From contig CAYWVS010000002.1 of assembly GCA_964461765.1 (NCBI GenBank), positions 1 through 64,000 on the forward strand: a stretch of DNA of 64,000 nucleotides, in the 5' to 3' direction. The notes below the pieces were generated by a model. It was not told where the DNA came from. It made no database searches and saw nothing but the letters and a program-made list of their open reading frames with translations. The translations under genes and the position numbers were made by a program. Positions 16,299 to 25,619 of the stretch are shown in pieces (positions within the stretch are counted from its first letter, which is position 1; each line of letters begins with the position of its first letter). This stretch comes from JAVVUJ01 sp964461765. Lineage in GTDB: Bacteria > Bacillota > Clostridia > Peptostreptococcales > Anaerovoracaceae.

Positions 16299-18098
16299 CT
16301 AATATCCTCCGTTTTTATAATTTTTAGCGATTGATTCGGCAACTTTAATGCCATCTACCGCTGCTGATACGATACCTCCGGCATATCCTGCACCTTCTCC
16401 TGCGGGATAAATACCTCTGATATTGCTCTGAAAATCTTCATCCCTTATTATCCTAACGGGAGATGAGCTTCTGGTTTCCACCGCTGTCATAAGGCTGTCT
16501 CCCCTATCAAAACCCTTTAGCCTTTGACCTAAAACAGGAATGGCTTCCCGCAAGGCATCTGTCACAAAGGAGGGCAGACAAGAGGTTATGTCTGTAAACT
16601 TCACACCTGGCTTATAAGTTGGATTTATTGTATCTTTAATACAAAATTCATGCTTATTTTCATTTGGACGATTTTGTCCTACTGTATTATCACTAGTATT
16701 TTTAGTATAATCATATCTTGTTAAATCTTTTAATCTAACATAATCATTTGTCATTAAATCTTTAAATCCAACATAATCATCTGTCATTAAACCTTTTATT
16801 TCTTCGGTAGTTTCATTTCTCATTAAGCCTTTTATTTCTTCGGTAGATTCATTTTCTATTAAGAAATCCCTCAGCCTTGTAACAGGAGCGTAATAGTTGC
16901 TCCCCCCTGCTTCAAAGGCCCGTCTTTCATACTTTTCCTGAAATGCAATTCCGGCCAACGGATGATCATCCTCAAAATCTTCTGTTCTCACATCCACCAA
17001 AAGCCCACTGTTGGAGTTTTCCTCAGCTCTGCTTTCATAACTCATGCCGTTTGTAACCACCGTACCTTTTTGAGAAGAAGATGCGATGACCATTCCTCCC
17101 GGACACATGCAAAAGGTGTAGACACCCCTGCCGTTTTTGCATCGGTGGGAAAGCTGGTAATCTGCTGCGCCTAAACTTTTAACCCCGGGAGCTTCTCCAT
17201 ACTGTGCCACATCCACAAGTTTTCGGCTATGCTCAATCCTTACTCCAATGGAAAATGGTTTTTGAACAATTTCCATTCCATTATCATATATCATTCTAAT
17301 GGTATCTCTGGCACTGTGACCAATGGCTAAAATCAATAAAGATGTCTCTATTTCCTTTTCTCCATTTACCATTATACTACGAACCTGCCCCTCTTGTCCA
17401 AGGATAATTCCCGTTAATTGGGATTCAAAAAGGATAGTTCCTCCGTTTTCTTTAATGGATTCTCGAATATTGGGAACTATAAAATTTAATTTATCCGTTC
17501 CCAAATGGGGCTTTTGCTTGTATAAAATTTCAGGGTTTGCTCCGGCCTTAATTAATTCCTGTAAAACCTTCTTTACACGTGAATCTTTAATCCTGGTAGT
17601 CAACTTTCCGTCAGAAAAGGTTCCTGCACCTCCTTCACCAAATTGAACATTGGAGTTTTCATTAATGATTCCCTCTTTCCAAAATGCTTCCACATCCTTC
17701 AGGCGGTCTTCCACCTTTTTCCCTCGCTCTATAACAATGGGTCTGTATCCCATTTGTGATAGGATCAAAGCGGCAAACATACCGGCAGGTCCAAAGCCAA
17801 CAATAATAGGAGGATTTTTCAGTGGAACGGAACCCATGGGAACATACTCATATTCATAAGGGGTGCTCTTTTCAAGCTTATTAAGGTTAAGCATCTTACT
17901 ATTTGCCTCAAAATCCACGGTATAGGTTTTTCTAATGTTGGATTTATCCCTGGCATCTATGGACTCCTTAAGAATTTCCCATGAAATAACCTTTAGATCC
18001 GGAGCACCCAATTTTTTCTTTATCTTCTGAGGGATACATTCTACATCCTCTGTTAATTTTAATTGTATTTCATGTATTCTATACTTCATAATTTTCAT
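16299..18098 (-). CDS. FAD-dependent dehydrogenase, COG2509-like, with repeat insertion
   Basis: The 599-residue protein belongs to a broadly conserved but uncharacterised group of FAD-dependent dehydrogenases. The dinucleotide-binding GFGPAG is at residues 101-106, FGEGGAGTFSDGKLTT lies near 190, and the C-terminal FAD motif is GIYPAGEGAGYAGGI. Relatives are usually near 530 residues. The excess is a segment at about 414-486 (EEIKGLM and KDLM repeats) encoded by short tandem repeats at 16708-16857 and adjoining sequence. It overlaps the upstream oxidoreductase gene by 20 bp; ATG 18089 is an alternative start. Its placement suggests a redox role near corrinoid metabolism, but that is inference. 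Confidence 0.82.
   Translation of the reverse strand: MKIMKYRIHEIQLKLTEDVECIPQKIKKKLGAPDLKVISWEILKESIDARDKSNIRKTYTVDFEANSKMLNLNKLEKSTPYEYEYVPMGSVPLKNPPIIVGFGPAGMFAALILSQMGYRPIVIERGKKVEDRLKDVEAFWKEGIINENSNVQFGEGGAGTFSDGKLTTRIKDSRVKKVLQELIKAGANPEILYKQKPHLGTDKLNFIVPNIRESIKENGGTILFESQLTGIILGQEGQVRSIMVNGEKEIETSLLILAIGHSARDTIRMIYDNGMEIVQKPFSIGVRIEHSRKLVDVAQYGEAPGVKSLGAADYQLSHRCKNGRGVYTFCMCPGGMVIASSSQKGTVVTNGMSYESRAEENSNSGLLVDVRTEDFEDDHPLAGIAFQEKYERRAFEAGGSNYYAPVTRLRDFLIENESTEEIKGLMRNETTEEIKGLMTDDYVGFKDLMTNDYVRLKDLTRYDYTKNTSDNTVGQNRPNENKHEFCIKDTINPTYKPGVKFTDITSCLPSFVTDALREAIPVLGQRLKGFDRGDSLMTAVETRSSSPVRIIRDEDFQSNIRGIYPAGEGAGYAGGIVSAAVDGIKVAESIAKNYKNGGY
16708..16857. repeat. In-frame tandem repeats inside the FAD dehydrogenase gene
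   Basis: Two adjacent repeat families are visible. Units of 33 bp lie at 16708-16740 and 16741-16773, each starting TAATCAT and ending AACA, with a partial third copy at 16774-16793. Units of 36 bp lie at 16785-16820 and 16821-16856, each starting CATTAA and containing CCTTTTATTTCTTCGGTAG. Both unit lengths are multiples of three, so the frame is kept. The encoded peptides repeat EEIKGLM and DDYVxxKDLM. Confidence 0.9.
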
Positions 18099-19284
18099 TT
18101 ACTCGCTTTTCTACTTTCCCCGCCATAATTCCTGTTTCCCATGCCCATTGAAGGTTAAAGCCTCCACACTTTCCGTCATAATCTAAGACTTCTCCTGCAA
18201 AAAATAACCCGGAAATTCTTTTTGATTCCATGGTAAATCCATCAACCTCATCCATTTGAATTCCTCCACTGGTGACTTGAGCTTCTCCGAACCCCCTAGT
18301 TCCCGAAACAGGGATACGCCAATCTTTTAACATTTTTAAAAGCCTCCTGATTTCACCGTCAGATTCTTTGACTAAAACAGGAATCAGCTTTGGATGTACA
18401 ATTCCCTTTAGCAATTGTTCGGGAGGGGTACCCAAATTGAATTTTGTGTTTCTTTCTAAAATTACTTTTAACTCAGATAAATTAAATTCCGGAAACAAAT
18501 CTAAACTGATTCGATAGTCTTCATATTTTTCTTCTTCATTATTTAATCTAATATTTCGGCTTAAATTAAATATACATATCCCTGATAACCCATAATTAGT
18601 AAATTGTATTTCTCCAGCTTCCTCATCCAAGCATTCATAAGAGCTTTCCTTTTCACAGTGCCTTTTCAGCAAAGAAGCTTTCCCCCTCACTCTCACACCC
18701 TTTAAATCTGGGAAAAATTCTTGCTGTGAAGTGATTTGAACCAAAGAGGGAATAGGCTTACGAATGCTATGGCCAAAAGAGCGTGCAATCTGATAGCCTT
18801 CTCCCGTGGAACCGTATTGAGGTCCTGCCTTTCCTCCTGTGCAGATAATTAAATTCTCACCCTGTATCCTGTGTAGCTCTTCACCTTGCTTTACCTTCAA
18901 CTCAAAGAATCCATCTTTTTTTATTACAGAATACGGAAGAACTTGACTGTTACACCAAACCTCCACATTTAATATCTGTAATTGCCTGATCAAGGTCTCT
19001 TGTACATCTACTGCCTGCAAGGTATATGGATAGATTCTACCTTCTTCTTCTCTCAACAAGATCCCCAAGGCATAAAAAAAATCCTTTGTAGCTTCATATC
19101 CATTACAGCTTGCATTTGTCAAATTGCAACGTCCGTTTCCTGTAGCCAAAAGCTTCTTTCCTAGGATGGGGTTTTTCTCTATTAGAAGCACATTGGTACC
19201 TCCGTATCTTTCAGCCGCAGAAATGGCCGCTGCCAGACCCGAAGCCCCTCCCCCTATTACCACAACTTTCTTTTTTCCCTTCAT
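18079..19284 (-). CDS. FAD-dependent oxidoreductase, BaiN/YhiN (HI0933) family
   Basis: The protein of about 401 residues has an N-terminal Rossmann motif (VVVIGGGASGLAAAIS, from residue 7), the family block ATGNGRCNLTN near 48-58, and the C-terminal FAD-binding FFAGEVLDYDGKCGGFNLQWA. Members are flavoproteins of the HI0933 group, some linked to bile-acid or thiol redox, mostly uncharacterised. The ATG at 19284 is preferred over an upstream TTG at 19299; GAGG lies upstream. It overlaps the next dehydrogenase gene and follows cobC by 31 bp, so it is probably co-transcribed with cobalamin genes. Confidence 0.85.
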   Translation of the reverse strand: MKGKKKVVVIGGGASGLAAAISAAERYGGTNVLLIEKNPILGKKLLATGNGRCNLTNASCNGYEATKDFFYALGILLREEEGRIYPYTLQAVDVQETLIRQLQILNVEVWCNSQVLPYSVIKKDGFFELKVKQGEELHRIQGENLIICTGGKAGPQYGSTGEGYQIARSFGHSIRKPIPSLVQITSQQEFFPDLKGVRVRGKASLLKRHCEKESSYECLDEEAGEIQFTNYGLSGICIFNLSRNIRLNNEEEKYEDYRISLDLFPEFNLSELKVILERNTKFNLGTPPEQLLKGIVHPKLIPVLVKESDGEIRRLLKMLKDWRIPVSGTRGFGEAQVTSGGIQMDEVDGFTMESKRISGLFFAGEVLDYDGKCGGFNLQWAWETGIMAGKVEKRVNENYEV

Positions 19285-19315
19285 ATCTCCATTCCTCAAA
19301 AATTGATTAATTCAT

Positions 19316-19924
19316 TTAGGACAACTGAACAATCTCCGTAATCATTCCAAAGTTATCCACAAATTTTATTTCCACTAAGCAGGTGGGCTCTATATGAAAA
19401 TGCCAACTCTTCTTCAAGGGAATGTTCAAGCAATGGGCGAGCAAGCTACGGATAACCATGGCATGGGTAACTGCAATAACGGTGCCCTCCTGACTTTTGG
19501 CTTCAGCTAAAAATTTCCCGGTGCGATTATGGACATCCATCCAGCTTTCCCCCTGGGGAACTACATAATTTACTTCGTCTGAAATAAATTCACTCCATTC
19601 CTTTTCATATGTTTTTTCAGCTTCATCTACAGACATGTTTTCAAAAATTCCCACATTTAATTCGATTAAATCGTCTTCGATCTCTACAGGGATTCCCGTT
19701 CCTTCTGCTATTTTCTCCGCTAATATTTGAGTTCTGGAAAGGGGAGTTGCTATAATCTTTGTTCCCGATTGCTTTAATACTTCTTCATATTTTTCTTTTA
19801 CGTATTTGGCAGCAATGAGACAGGTACGCTCTCCCTCTTCAGAGTATTCCCAGTCATGATGCCCATAAATTAGATTTTGGGCATTGGCTACAGTTTCCGG
19901 ATGTCTAATTAGTATTAATCTCAT
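19316..19924 (-). CDS. cobC: Histidine phosphatase, likely alpha-ribazole phosphatase CobC
   Basis: The 202-residue protein is a phosphoglycerate-mutase-like phosphatase. The phosphorylated His is in LIRHPE (His8), the second conserved Arg is in TPLSRT, and the late His is in AVTHAMVIRSLL. In a cluster with cobO, cobS, cobU and cobT the likely substrate is alpha-ribazole phosphate or adenosylcobalamin phosphate. By sequence alone it could be another small-molecule phosphatase, so the symbol rests on context. Confidence 0.75.
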   Translation of the reverse strand: MRLILIRHPETVANAQNLIYGHHDWEYSEEGERTCLIAAKYVKEKYEEVLKQSGTKIIATPLSRTQILAEKIAEGTGIPVEIEDDLIELNVGIFENMSVDEAEKTYEKEWSEFISDEVNYVVPQGESWMDVHNRTGKFLAEAKSQEGTVIAVTHAMVIRSLLAHCLNIPLKKSWHFHIEPTCLVEIKFVDNFGMITEIVQLS

Positions 19925-19949
19925 AAAAGTCTCTCATTTCTTTCAAAAT

Positions 19950-20240
19950 TTTTATCTTATTTTTATTTAAGCTACATTTTGAATTTCTCTTATCTTACTT
20001 TAATTCTAAGTTCTATTTAGAATTTTTTATCTTATTTTATTTAAGATCATTTAGAAATTCTTATCTTATTTTATTCTAAGATCATTTAAATTTTTTATCT
20101 TATTTTAATTCTAACATCTATTTTCAAATTTTTTATCTTACCTTATTTTATTTAAATTAAAGTCTATTTTGAATTTTTTTCTTACCTTATGTAATTTATT
20201 TTTAAGATCTAATTAATATTTTTGTCTCATTTCTCTCAAA
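19950..20240. repeat. Degenerate ~35-47-bp tandem repeat block
   Basis: The 496-bp gap between cobC and cobS contains about six or seven imperfect copies of a unit near TTATCTTATTTTATTCTAAG followed by ATCTATTTTGAATTTTT. Recognisable copies begin near 19952, 19990, 20028, 20061, 20096, 20134 and 20180. The copies differ by small indels and substitutions and each contains TATCTTA or CTTACCTTA. No open frame runs through it. The rest of the gap, 20241-20420, is plain AT-rich sequence with nothing recognised. Confidence 0.75.
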
Positions 20241-20420
20241 TTTTATTTTAAATTTTTATATAATATTAATACTGAAGTCAAAACACTAATTTTATTAAAT
20301 ATTCAAATTCATCATATATATTATTTTTAAATAAATAACACATTAAATTGTGGTCAGTTTTATTATTTATATCTTTTAACCTGGCATAATAAAATATAGA
20401 TTTCTATAAATTTATAATTT

Positions 20421-21206
20421 TCAAATTATACTTATACCGTAATATTGATAAAATACATATCCCATGGCGATAAAAATCATTTGACTGACTTCACACACGA
20501 ACCCTAGGGTGTCTCCCGTTACACCGCCAAGCTTTTCCTTTATATTCAGGGATATAACATATATCATCAGTAAGCTAAAAATCATGGCAATTTCCATAAA
20601 AAAAATCAGAAACCACCTTTGAGGGTTATACTGCCACAGCAGACCGGTGAATCCCAAACCCGCAACCATTACAGTTGGTAAAATGATACTGATTGTCACC
20701 ACATTGGCAGTACAACAATTCACAAAGACTTTTCCTAACCCATCTTCTCTGGCATACCCTCCAACATGAGCCGATAAAATGGCGGCGGCTTTTCCCACCA
20801 TTGGCATGATGAATAACATGATAGTGGGAATATGTTGAAGAGCCACAAAGAAGAATAAAAACCATAGAATGATACTTATGACACCATAGGTTCCAACTCT
20901 ACTGTCCTTCATGATTTCCAACATTCTCTCTCTGTCTCTTCCGCTGAAAAGTCCATCACAGGTATCCGCCATACCATCTAAATGGATTCCTCCCGTTAGC
21001 AATAGATAACTTACCGTTAAAATAAAAGCTGTGGCTTGGTAATCTAAAGGAAGGATAAGTAAGGAAACGCCATAAAGAATCAGCCCCATTAGAAGACCTA
21101 CAAAGGGCGCAAGCCTGACTCCTCTTCCATAGAGTTCCTCTGTGTATTCCACATGAGGTACGGGAAGCTTCGTAAAAAATCCCAGTATTAAAAAAAATGA
21201 TTTCAT
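20421..21206 (-). CDS. cobS: Adenosylcobinamide-GDP ribazoletransferase
   Basis: The 261-residue membrane enzyme joins adenosylcobinamide-GDP with alpha-ribazole, the last step of cobalamin assembly. The N-terminal LGFFTKLPVP and the motif GGIHLDGMADTCDGLFSG (about residues 72-89), with its Asp-rich metal site, define the family. The protein has several hydrophobic segments (about 35-70, 110-150, 170-235). It begins 8 bp downstream of cobU and is translated in the same operon. Confidence 0.95.
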   Translation of the reverse strand: MKSFFLILGFFTKLPVPHVEYTEELYGRGVRLAPFVGLLMGLILYGVSLLILPLDYQATAFILTVSYLLLTGGIHLDGMADTCDGLFSGRDRERMLEIMKDSRVGTYGVISIILWFLFFFVALQHIPTIMLFIMPMVGKAAAILSAHVGGYAREDGLGKVFVNCCTANVVTISIILPTVMVAGLGFTGLLWQYNPQRWFLIFFMEIAMIFSLLMIYVISLNIKEKLGGVTGDTLGFVCEVSQMIFIAMGYVFYQYYGISII

Positions 21207-21214
21207 CCTTCTCC

Positions 21215-21769
21215 TTACTTAAGCCTGATGGGAATTCCCGAAAATACCCCATACACTTCATCTGCCAGCTCTGCCATTTGTCGGTTGGCTCTCCCCAAAA
21301 TATCTCGATAGTATCGGCTGACTTCATCTGCCGGAACCAAACCCATTCCCACCTCGTTGGTTACCACCACAAGTGGAACATTGCTTTCTCTACAACCCTT
21401 ACAAAGATCATGAATCTGCAATAACATATCCCCTTCTATCTTTTCAAAAATATCCGGATTCTTTTTTTCAAAATTTATCTCTTTATAAAACATCAAATTG
21501 TTTAGCATAAAGCCCAAACAGTCTAACAAAACTGCTTTGCACCCATTCTCCGACAAAATTTCAGGTAGATTCTGAAAATCTCGAAACTTTTCCAATGTCA
21601 CCCATTCCTTTGGGCGTTGTTCTCTATGTTTGCGAATACGCTCTTCCATTTCCTCATCGCAAGCTACACCTGTGGCAATATATAGAATTTTAGTTTGATA
21701 CTCTTGAATTTTCCCTTCAGCAAAGGTACTCTTACCGCTTCGGGCACCTCCCGTTACCATGACGATCAT
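21215..21769 (-). CDS. cobU: Adenosylcobinamide kinase/guanylyltransferase
   Basis: The 184-residue bifunctional enzyme phosphorylates adenosylcobinamide and transfers GMP to it. The P-loop GGARSGKS is at residues 7-14, and the family motifs YIATG, HREQRPKEW (containing the guanylylated His) and VVTNEVGMGLVP are present. The start overlaps the cobT stop by 4 bp, which suggests coupled translation. Confidence 0.95.
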   Translation of the reverse strand: MIVMVTGGARSGKSTFAEGKIQEYQTKILYIATGVACDEEMEERIRKHREQRPKEWVTLEKFRDFQNLPEILSENGCKAVLLDCLGFMLNNLMFYKEINFEKKNPDIFEKIEGDMLLQIHDLCKGCRESNVPLVVVTNEVGMGLVPADEVSRYYRDILGRANRQMAELADEVYGVFSGIPIRLK

Positions 21770-22863
21770 TGTACTTCGCCCTCCCTGATATCCACTCTAA
21801 AGCTTTCATCGTATTGTATCTCTTTAAATGTAGCCATATTTGCCATAACACTACAGGCCGATTTTATTAAATGAAAAGCCAAAGGACATCCTGTGCCTTC
21901 GCCCAATCGCATTTCCATATCTAACATAGGCTTCAAACCTATTTCCCGGGCAATAATATCATAAGCAGGTTCCATGGATCTATGGGATGCAATTAAAAAA
22001 TTCCGAATCAATGGGTTTAACCTACATGCAATCAATGCAGACACTGCTGAAATCAATCCATCTACTACGATGGGAACCCTATAGTAAGCAGCACCAATAT
22101 AGCACCCTACCAAACCGGCAATATCCAAGCCACCCACCTTTGCCAACACATCTATAGGATCTTCCTTCTTAGGTCCATTGTGGTTAATTGCTTCTGTTAG
22201 TACTTCCTTTTTTCTCTTAAGGGCCTCATCAGTCAAGCCACCGCCTTTTCCGATAGCTTCCTCGGCAGATGCACCTGTCATTACCATGGCTATGGCTCCC
22301 GAAGAACTGGTATTGCCAATACCCATTTCACCCGTTCCCAATAAGTCACACTGCTTTTCTTTTACCAAGTGCCAAACGTGTTTAATACCAACCTGAATGG
22401 CTTTCTCAGCCTCTTCCCGAGACATGGCTGCACCTTTCGCAAAATTATGAGTCCCATACATGACTTTATCAGAAAAAATCCCCGGTATCTTCACATCCCG
22501 CATGATGCCTACATCTACAATATGAAGATCGGAACCTTCATGGGAGGATAAAACCCCGATTCCTGTAATTCCCTTGGTCATATTCACCGTTTGTAAATAG
22601 GTTATATCTTGAGGCGAACCGGAAACTCCCTCTCCGCAAATTCCATTATCAGCCGCCATGATAATGGTTACGGGATTATGGATTTGGTTGATCACCTTTC
22701 CTGTAATACCTGCCAATTGAACACTGATTTTTTCCAACTTTCCAAAGCTTCCCAAAGGCTTTATCATTTCATCCATTCTGGCCTGTGCTTCCCCCATGGG
22801 TTCCTTGTAAAGAGGTTGAATTTCCTGTAAAATTTTCTTATAATCAAAGGTTGAATTGTCCAT
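21766..22863 (-). CDS. cobT: Nicotinate-nucleotide:dimethylbenzimidazole phosphoribosyltransferase
   Basis: The 365-residue enzyme makes alpha-ribazole phosphate from a base and nicotinate mononucleotide. The catalytic Glu of RLGEGTGCPLAF is residue 322 (Glu317 in Salmonella), and GEMGIGNTSSSGAI is the phosphate-binding segment. It is the first gene of the cob cluster. Its upstream region (22864-23104) lacks any sequence resembling a cobalamin riboswitch core, so B12 control at this promoter is not supported. A GGAG lies 12 bp before the ATG. Confidence 0.95.
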   Translation of the reverse strand: MDNSTFDYKKILQEIQPLYKEPMGEAQARMDEMIKPLGSFGKLEKISVQLAGITGKVINQIHNPVTIIMAADNGICGEGVSGSPQDITYLQTVNMTKGITGIGVLSSHEGSDLHIVDVGIMRDVKIPGIFSDKVMYGTHNFAKGAAMSREEAEKAIQVGIKHVWHLVKEKQCDLLGTGEMGIGNTSSSGAIAMVMTGASAEEAIGKGGGLTDEALKRKKEVLTEAINHNGPKKEDPIDVLAKVGGLDIAGLVGCYIGAAYYRVPIVVDGLISAVSALIACRLNPLIRNFLIASHRSMEPAYDIIAREIGLKPMLDMEMRLGEGTGCPLAFHLIKSACSVMANMATFKEIQYDESFRVDIREGEVQ

Positions 22864-23104
22864 CTTTTGTTCACTCCAAACGGTTATATCTAATATCTTA
22901 CTATATCACATTTACTCTTAATCTATCAATATAATCTTTCTTGTTAAAACTTTTAAGCACTATTTTAATCCAAAGTTAGCAAACCACATATCCTACATCC
23001 TGACATTATCACTTATTAATCACAATTAAAAAATTATTATAATTGATTTTTCTTTTATTTTTTAATATAATAGTACAATATTTATAAAAATTAGGAGGCT
23101 TTTC

Positions 23105-23959
23105 TTGTTTAAATTCATTAAAGGATTTTTTAAATTCTTGTTTACAATCCTTCTATTAATCACTCTCATTTACAGTTACTCAAAATACTTGGAACCTAAT
23201 ATGTTAAATGTCAAAGAAATACAATTAGACCCATCACCCTATTCTCTAAACGATGAAGAAATTACCATTGCAGTATTTTCGGATACTCATTTTGGATACA
23301 ATTACGATATAGATGATTTCAATAAGGTGGTTGATAAGATTAATGAAAAGAATCCCCATATTGTTGTATTTTCGGGGGACTTGATCGACAGCTTTAATCA
23401 TTATCAGGGAAGCTTGGAGAGCATTTCAAAAGCCCTATCCCGTTTGGAAAGCACTTACGGTAAATTTGCAGTTTTCGGAAACCACGACTATGGCGGTGGA
23501 GCTGAAAGGCAATACGCCTCCATTATGGAGAATGGAGATTTCTTAGTTTTAAAAAACGAATATTATTCGATAGAACCCATGGGAATTGCCATCATAGGTA
23601 TAGATGACTATCTGATCGGATATGGGAGGGCTGACATCGCCTCTTGGGCACGACCGGACTTTTATAACATTGCTATTTCTCATGCACCGGATGTGGTGGA
23701 TGAAGTTTTGGATTACAACATTGACCTTATGGTATCGGGGCACACCCACGGCAGGCAGATCAACCTTCCTCCCCTGGAGTCCTACATACTGCCTCCCATG
23801 GGAAAAAAATACCCCAAAGGCATGTATACCTTTGGGAATCATCGAAACACACTTCTATATGTAAATTCGGGCTTAGGCACAACACAACTGCCCTTAAGAT
23901 TTTTATCCCCTCCCGAATTAACCTTTATTACACTTCCTGCTTCTCTGCTTCATAATTAA
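23105..23959 (+). CDS. Membrane-anchored metallophosphoesterase, YkuE-like
   Basis: The 284-residue protein has one N-terminal transmembrane helix (about residues 8-25), then a calcineurin-like phosphoesterase domain. Metal-binding motifs are all present: FSDTHFG (Asp60, His62), SGDLID (Asp92), FGNHDYG, ISHAPDV and SGHTHGRQ. Translation starts at TTG 23105, set by AGGAGG 9 bp upstream. Relatives act on phospholipids or UDP-sugar lipids at the membrane; the substrate here is not known. Its 3' end overlaps the convergent permease gene by 32 bp. Confidence 0.88.
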   Translation: MFKFIKGFFKFLFTILLLITLIYSYSKYLEPNMLNVKEIQLDPSPYSLNDEEITIAVFSDTHFGYNYDIDDFNKVVDKINEKNPHIVVFSGDLIDSFNHYQGSLESISKALSRLESTYGKFAVFGNHDYGGGAERQYASIMENGDFLVLKNEYYSIEPMGIAIIGIDDYLIGYGRADIASWARPDFYNIAISHAPDVVDEVLDYNIDLMVSGHTHGRQINLPPLESYILPPMGKKYPKGMYTFGNHRNTLLYVNSGLGTTQLPLRFLSPPELTFITLPASLLHN

Positions 23960-24944
23960 CATCGCAGGTATTCATTAAGAAGATGAAGATTGGGACACCT
24001 ATGAGCAATCCCCAAACACCTAGGTAGTGTTCTCCCACCAATAAGATGATAAATACAAAGCAAACCGGCAGCTCTGTCTTACTGGACATGAGTTTTGGGT
24101 TCAGAATATACGCCTCTATGGTATGAATAAACAGAATCATGACCAAAACCGCCACTACCTTGCTGATTCCCCCTACATTAAAAGCGATAATACACAGTGG
24201 AATCAGAGACATGATTACCCCTGCCACAGGGATTAGCCCAAAGATAAAAATCATAACACCTAGTCCTGCAATTTGAGGAAATCCCAAAATAGCCAACATG
24301 ATCATAGACAGGATGCAATTGATAAATGCAATGGTAACCTGCACCTTCATAACCTTTCCGAAGGTTCGTGCAAAGTTTCCACCAAAGGTAATCAAATACT
24401 CGTAGATGGAAGAAATTTTGCTTTTACTTAAGTTCACACCAAAATTTTGTATTTTATGTTGTTCTAATAGAATAAAGAAGCTAAGCAACATTGATAAAAA
24501 GAAGTTTAAGCCAAAGCCTCCAACCTTTGTGGCACCATTTGCTATGAAGCCCCCTGCATCAGCTATGTATTTATTGTAGTCGATATAAGGGAGAAATTCT
24601 GCCAACCTTGGGTCAATAGCACTCCTAAATTCGTTTATATTAAAGGATTTTAACATTTCTCCCAGAGCCAACACTTGGGTTGCCAACTTTGGGTAAACCG
24701 ACAGAACCAACAAGGTGATGGTTAGAACTACAACTACATATAAAACAGCTAAGATTAACCCGTTTGGAACATGAATAGGTAAATGAACCAAAAGTTTTTT
24801 TTGAATTAAACTTAGTAAGTTATAAAAAATAAATGTTATGACAAAAGTGAGCAAAGCAATATCTAGCATATACCAAATTGTAATCAGTAAAAGCCCTATG
24901 ATGATCATGGATATAATTTTATCCTTTTGAGTTATAATTCCCAT
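23928..24944 (-). CDS. AI-2E family transporter / permease
   Basis: The 338-residue protein is a polytopic membrane protein of the AI-2E exporter (PerM/YdbI) family. Hydrophobic segments lie near residues 10-45, 60-85, 145-165, 200-260 and 290-325, with the family-like block GLIPVAGVIMSLIP. The start at 24944 overlaps the HdeD stop as TAATG and has AAGGAAG upstream. A longer frame to 25109 only shadows the neighbouring gene. Members move varied substrates or ions, so quorum signalling should not be assumed. Confidence 0.85.
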   Translation of the reverse strand: MGIITQKDKIISMIIIGLLLITIWYMLDIALLTFVITFIFYNLLSLIQKKLLVHLPIHVPNGLILAVLYVVVVLTITLLVLSVYPKLATQVLALGEMLKSFNINEFRSAIDPRLAEFLPYIDYNKYIADAGGFIANGATKVGGFGLNFFLSMLLSFFILLEQHKIQNFGVNLSKSKISSIYEYLITFGGNFARTFGKVMKVQVTIAFINCILSMIMLAILGFPQIAGLGVMIFIFGLIPVAGVIMSLIPLCIIAFNVGGISKVVAVLVMILFIHTIEAYILNPKLMSSKTELPVCFVFIILLVGEHYLGVWGLLIGVPIFIFLMNTCDVNYEAEKQEV

Positions 24945-25465
24945 TATCGCTTCTTTCCTTGAATTTGAAAACTTAGCACAATTACATTCATGCCTTGTAT
25001 CATGAAGAATACACCTACTAAAATGACGATGGCAATTCCGGCTAAAATAGGATTGTAGAAGGCATACACTCCTGCCAAAATTCCCAAAACACCCAGAGCA
25101 AACATCCAACCCCAGCCCTTATCATCTTCCGTTGCCCTTTTCTGCAAGGCCATCATGATTCTCATTATACTAGTGAAGAGAATCCACATCCCAAAAAATA
25201 CTGGAATCATGGCATCGGATATCAGCTGGTTTGATAAAACGATTACCCCTAAGATTGCTGTCAAAGCACCATCTGCAACGATCCATCCACCTCTTTCACC
25301 TTGCTTTTCCATTGTCATATAGACAACAATGTGGCTAAATCCGGAGATGAGCATCATAATTCCTATAATAAATGCTAAAGATAAAAATAAGGCTCCCGGA
25401 TTCGCTAGGCACCATACTCCCGTCAGCATTAGCAAAACACCTACAACGATTGTGACAATTTTCAT
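24944..25465 (-). CDS. HdeD-like (DUF308) membrane protein
   Basis: The 173-residue protein is nearly all hydrophobic, with about six short transmembrane segments arranged as repeated hairpins (LMLTGVWCLANPGALFLSLA, GILAGVYAFYNPILAGIAIV). This pattern is typical of the HdeD/DUF308 family, named after an acid-resistance membrane protein. No catalytic residues are seen. It is translationally coupled to the AI-2E-type permease. Confidence 0.8.
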   Translation of the reverse strand: MKIVTIVVGVLLMLTGVWCLANPGALFLSLAFIIGIMMLISGFSHIVVYMTMEKQGERGGWIVADGALTAILGVIVLSNQLISDAMIPVFFGMWILFTSIMRIMMALQKRATEDDKGWGWMFALGVLGILAGVYAFYNPILAGIAIVILVGVFFMIQGMNVIVLSFQIQGKKR

Positions 25466-25619
25466 TTACGTATCCTTTCCATATTGTATCGGCTCTGGTA
25501 CAAGCCATTTTATGATTTAATTATATTGGTAAAAAAGCCATTAGTCAACAATAAAATACCATATGCAGGGAGGGGTATAATACCTCTCAAGGAGATCATC
25601 TAAGTAGCTACTTTAATTT

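Noticed and set aside
22864..23104. Cobalamin riboswitch upstream of cobT
   Set aside because: I found no GCCACTG-like B12 box or matching fold on the minus strand; the region is simple AT-rich sequence.
23928..25109. Longer AI-2E permease frame with a Cys-rich N-terminus
   Set aside because: The extra 55 residues lie antisense to no family motif and overlap the HdeD-like gene in another frame; TAATG coupling at 24944 is a better start.
25570..25613. Terminator after the ABC ATPase
   Set aside because: Two short inverted repeats exist, but neither is followed by a T run on the minus strand.
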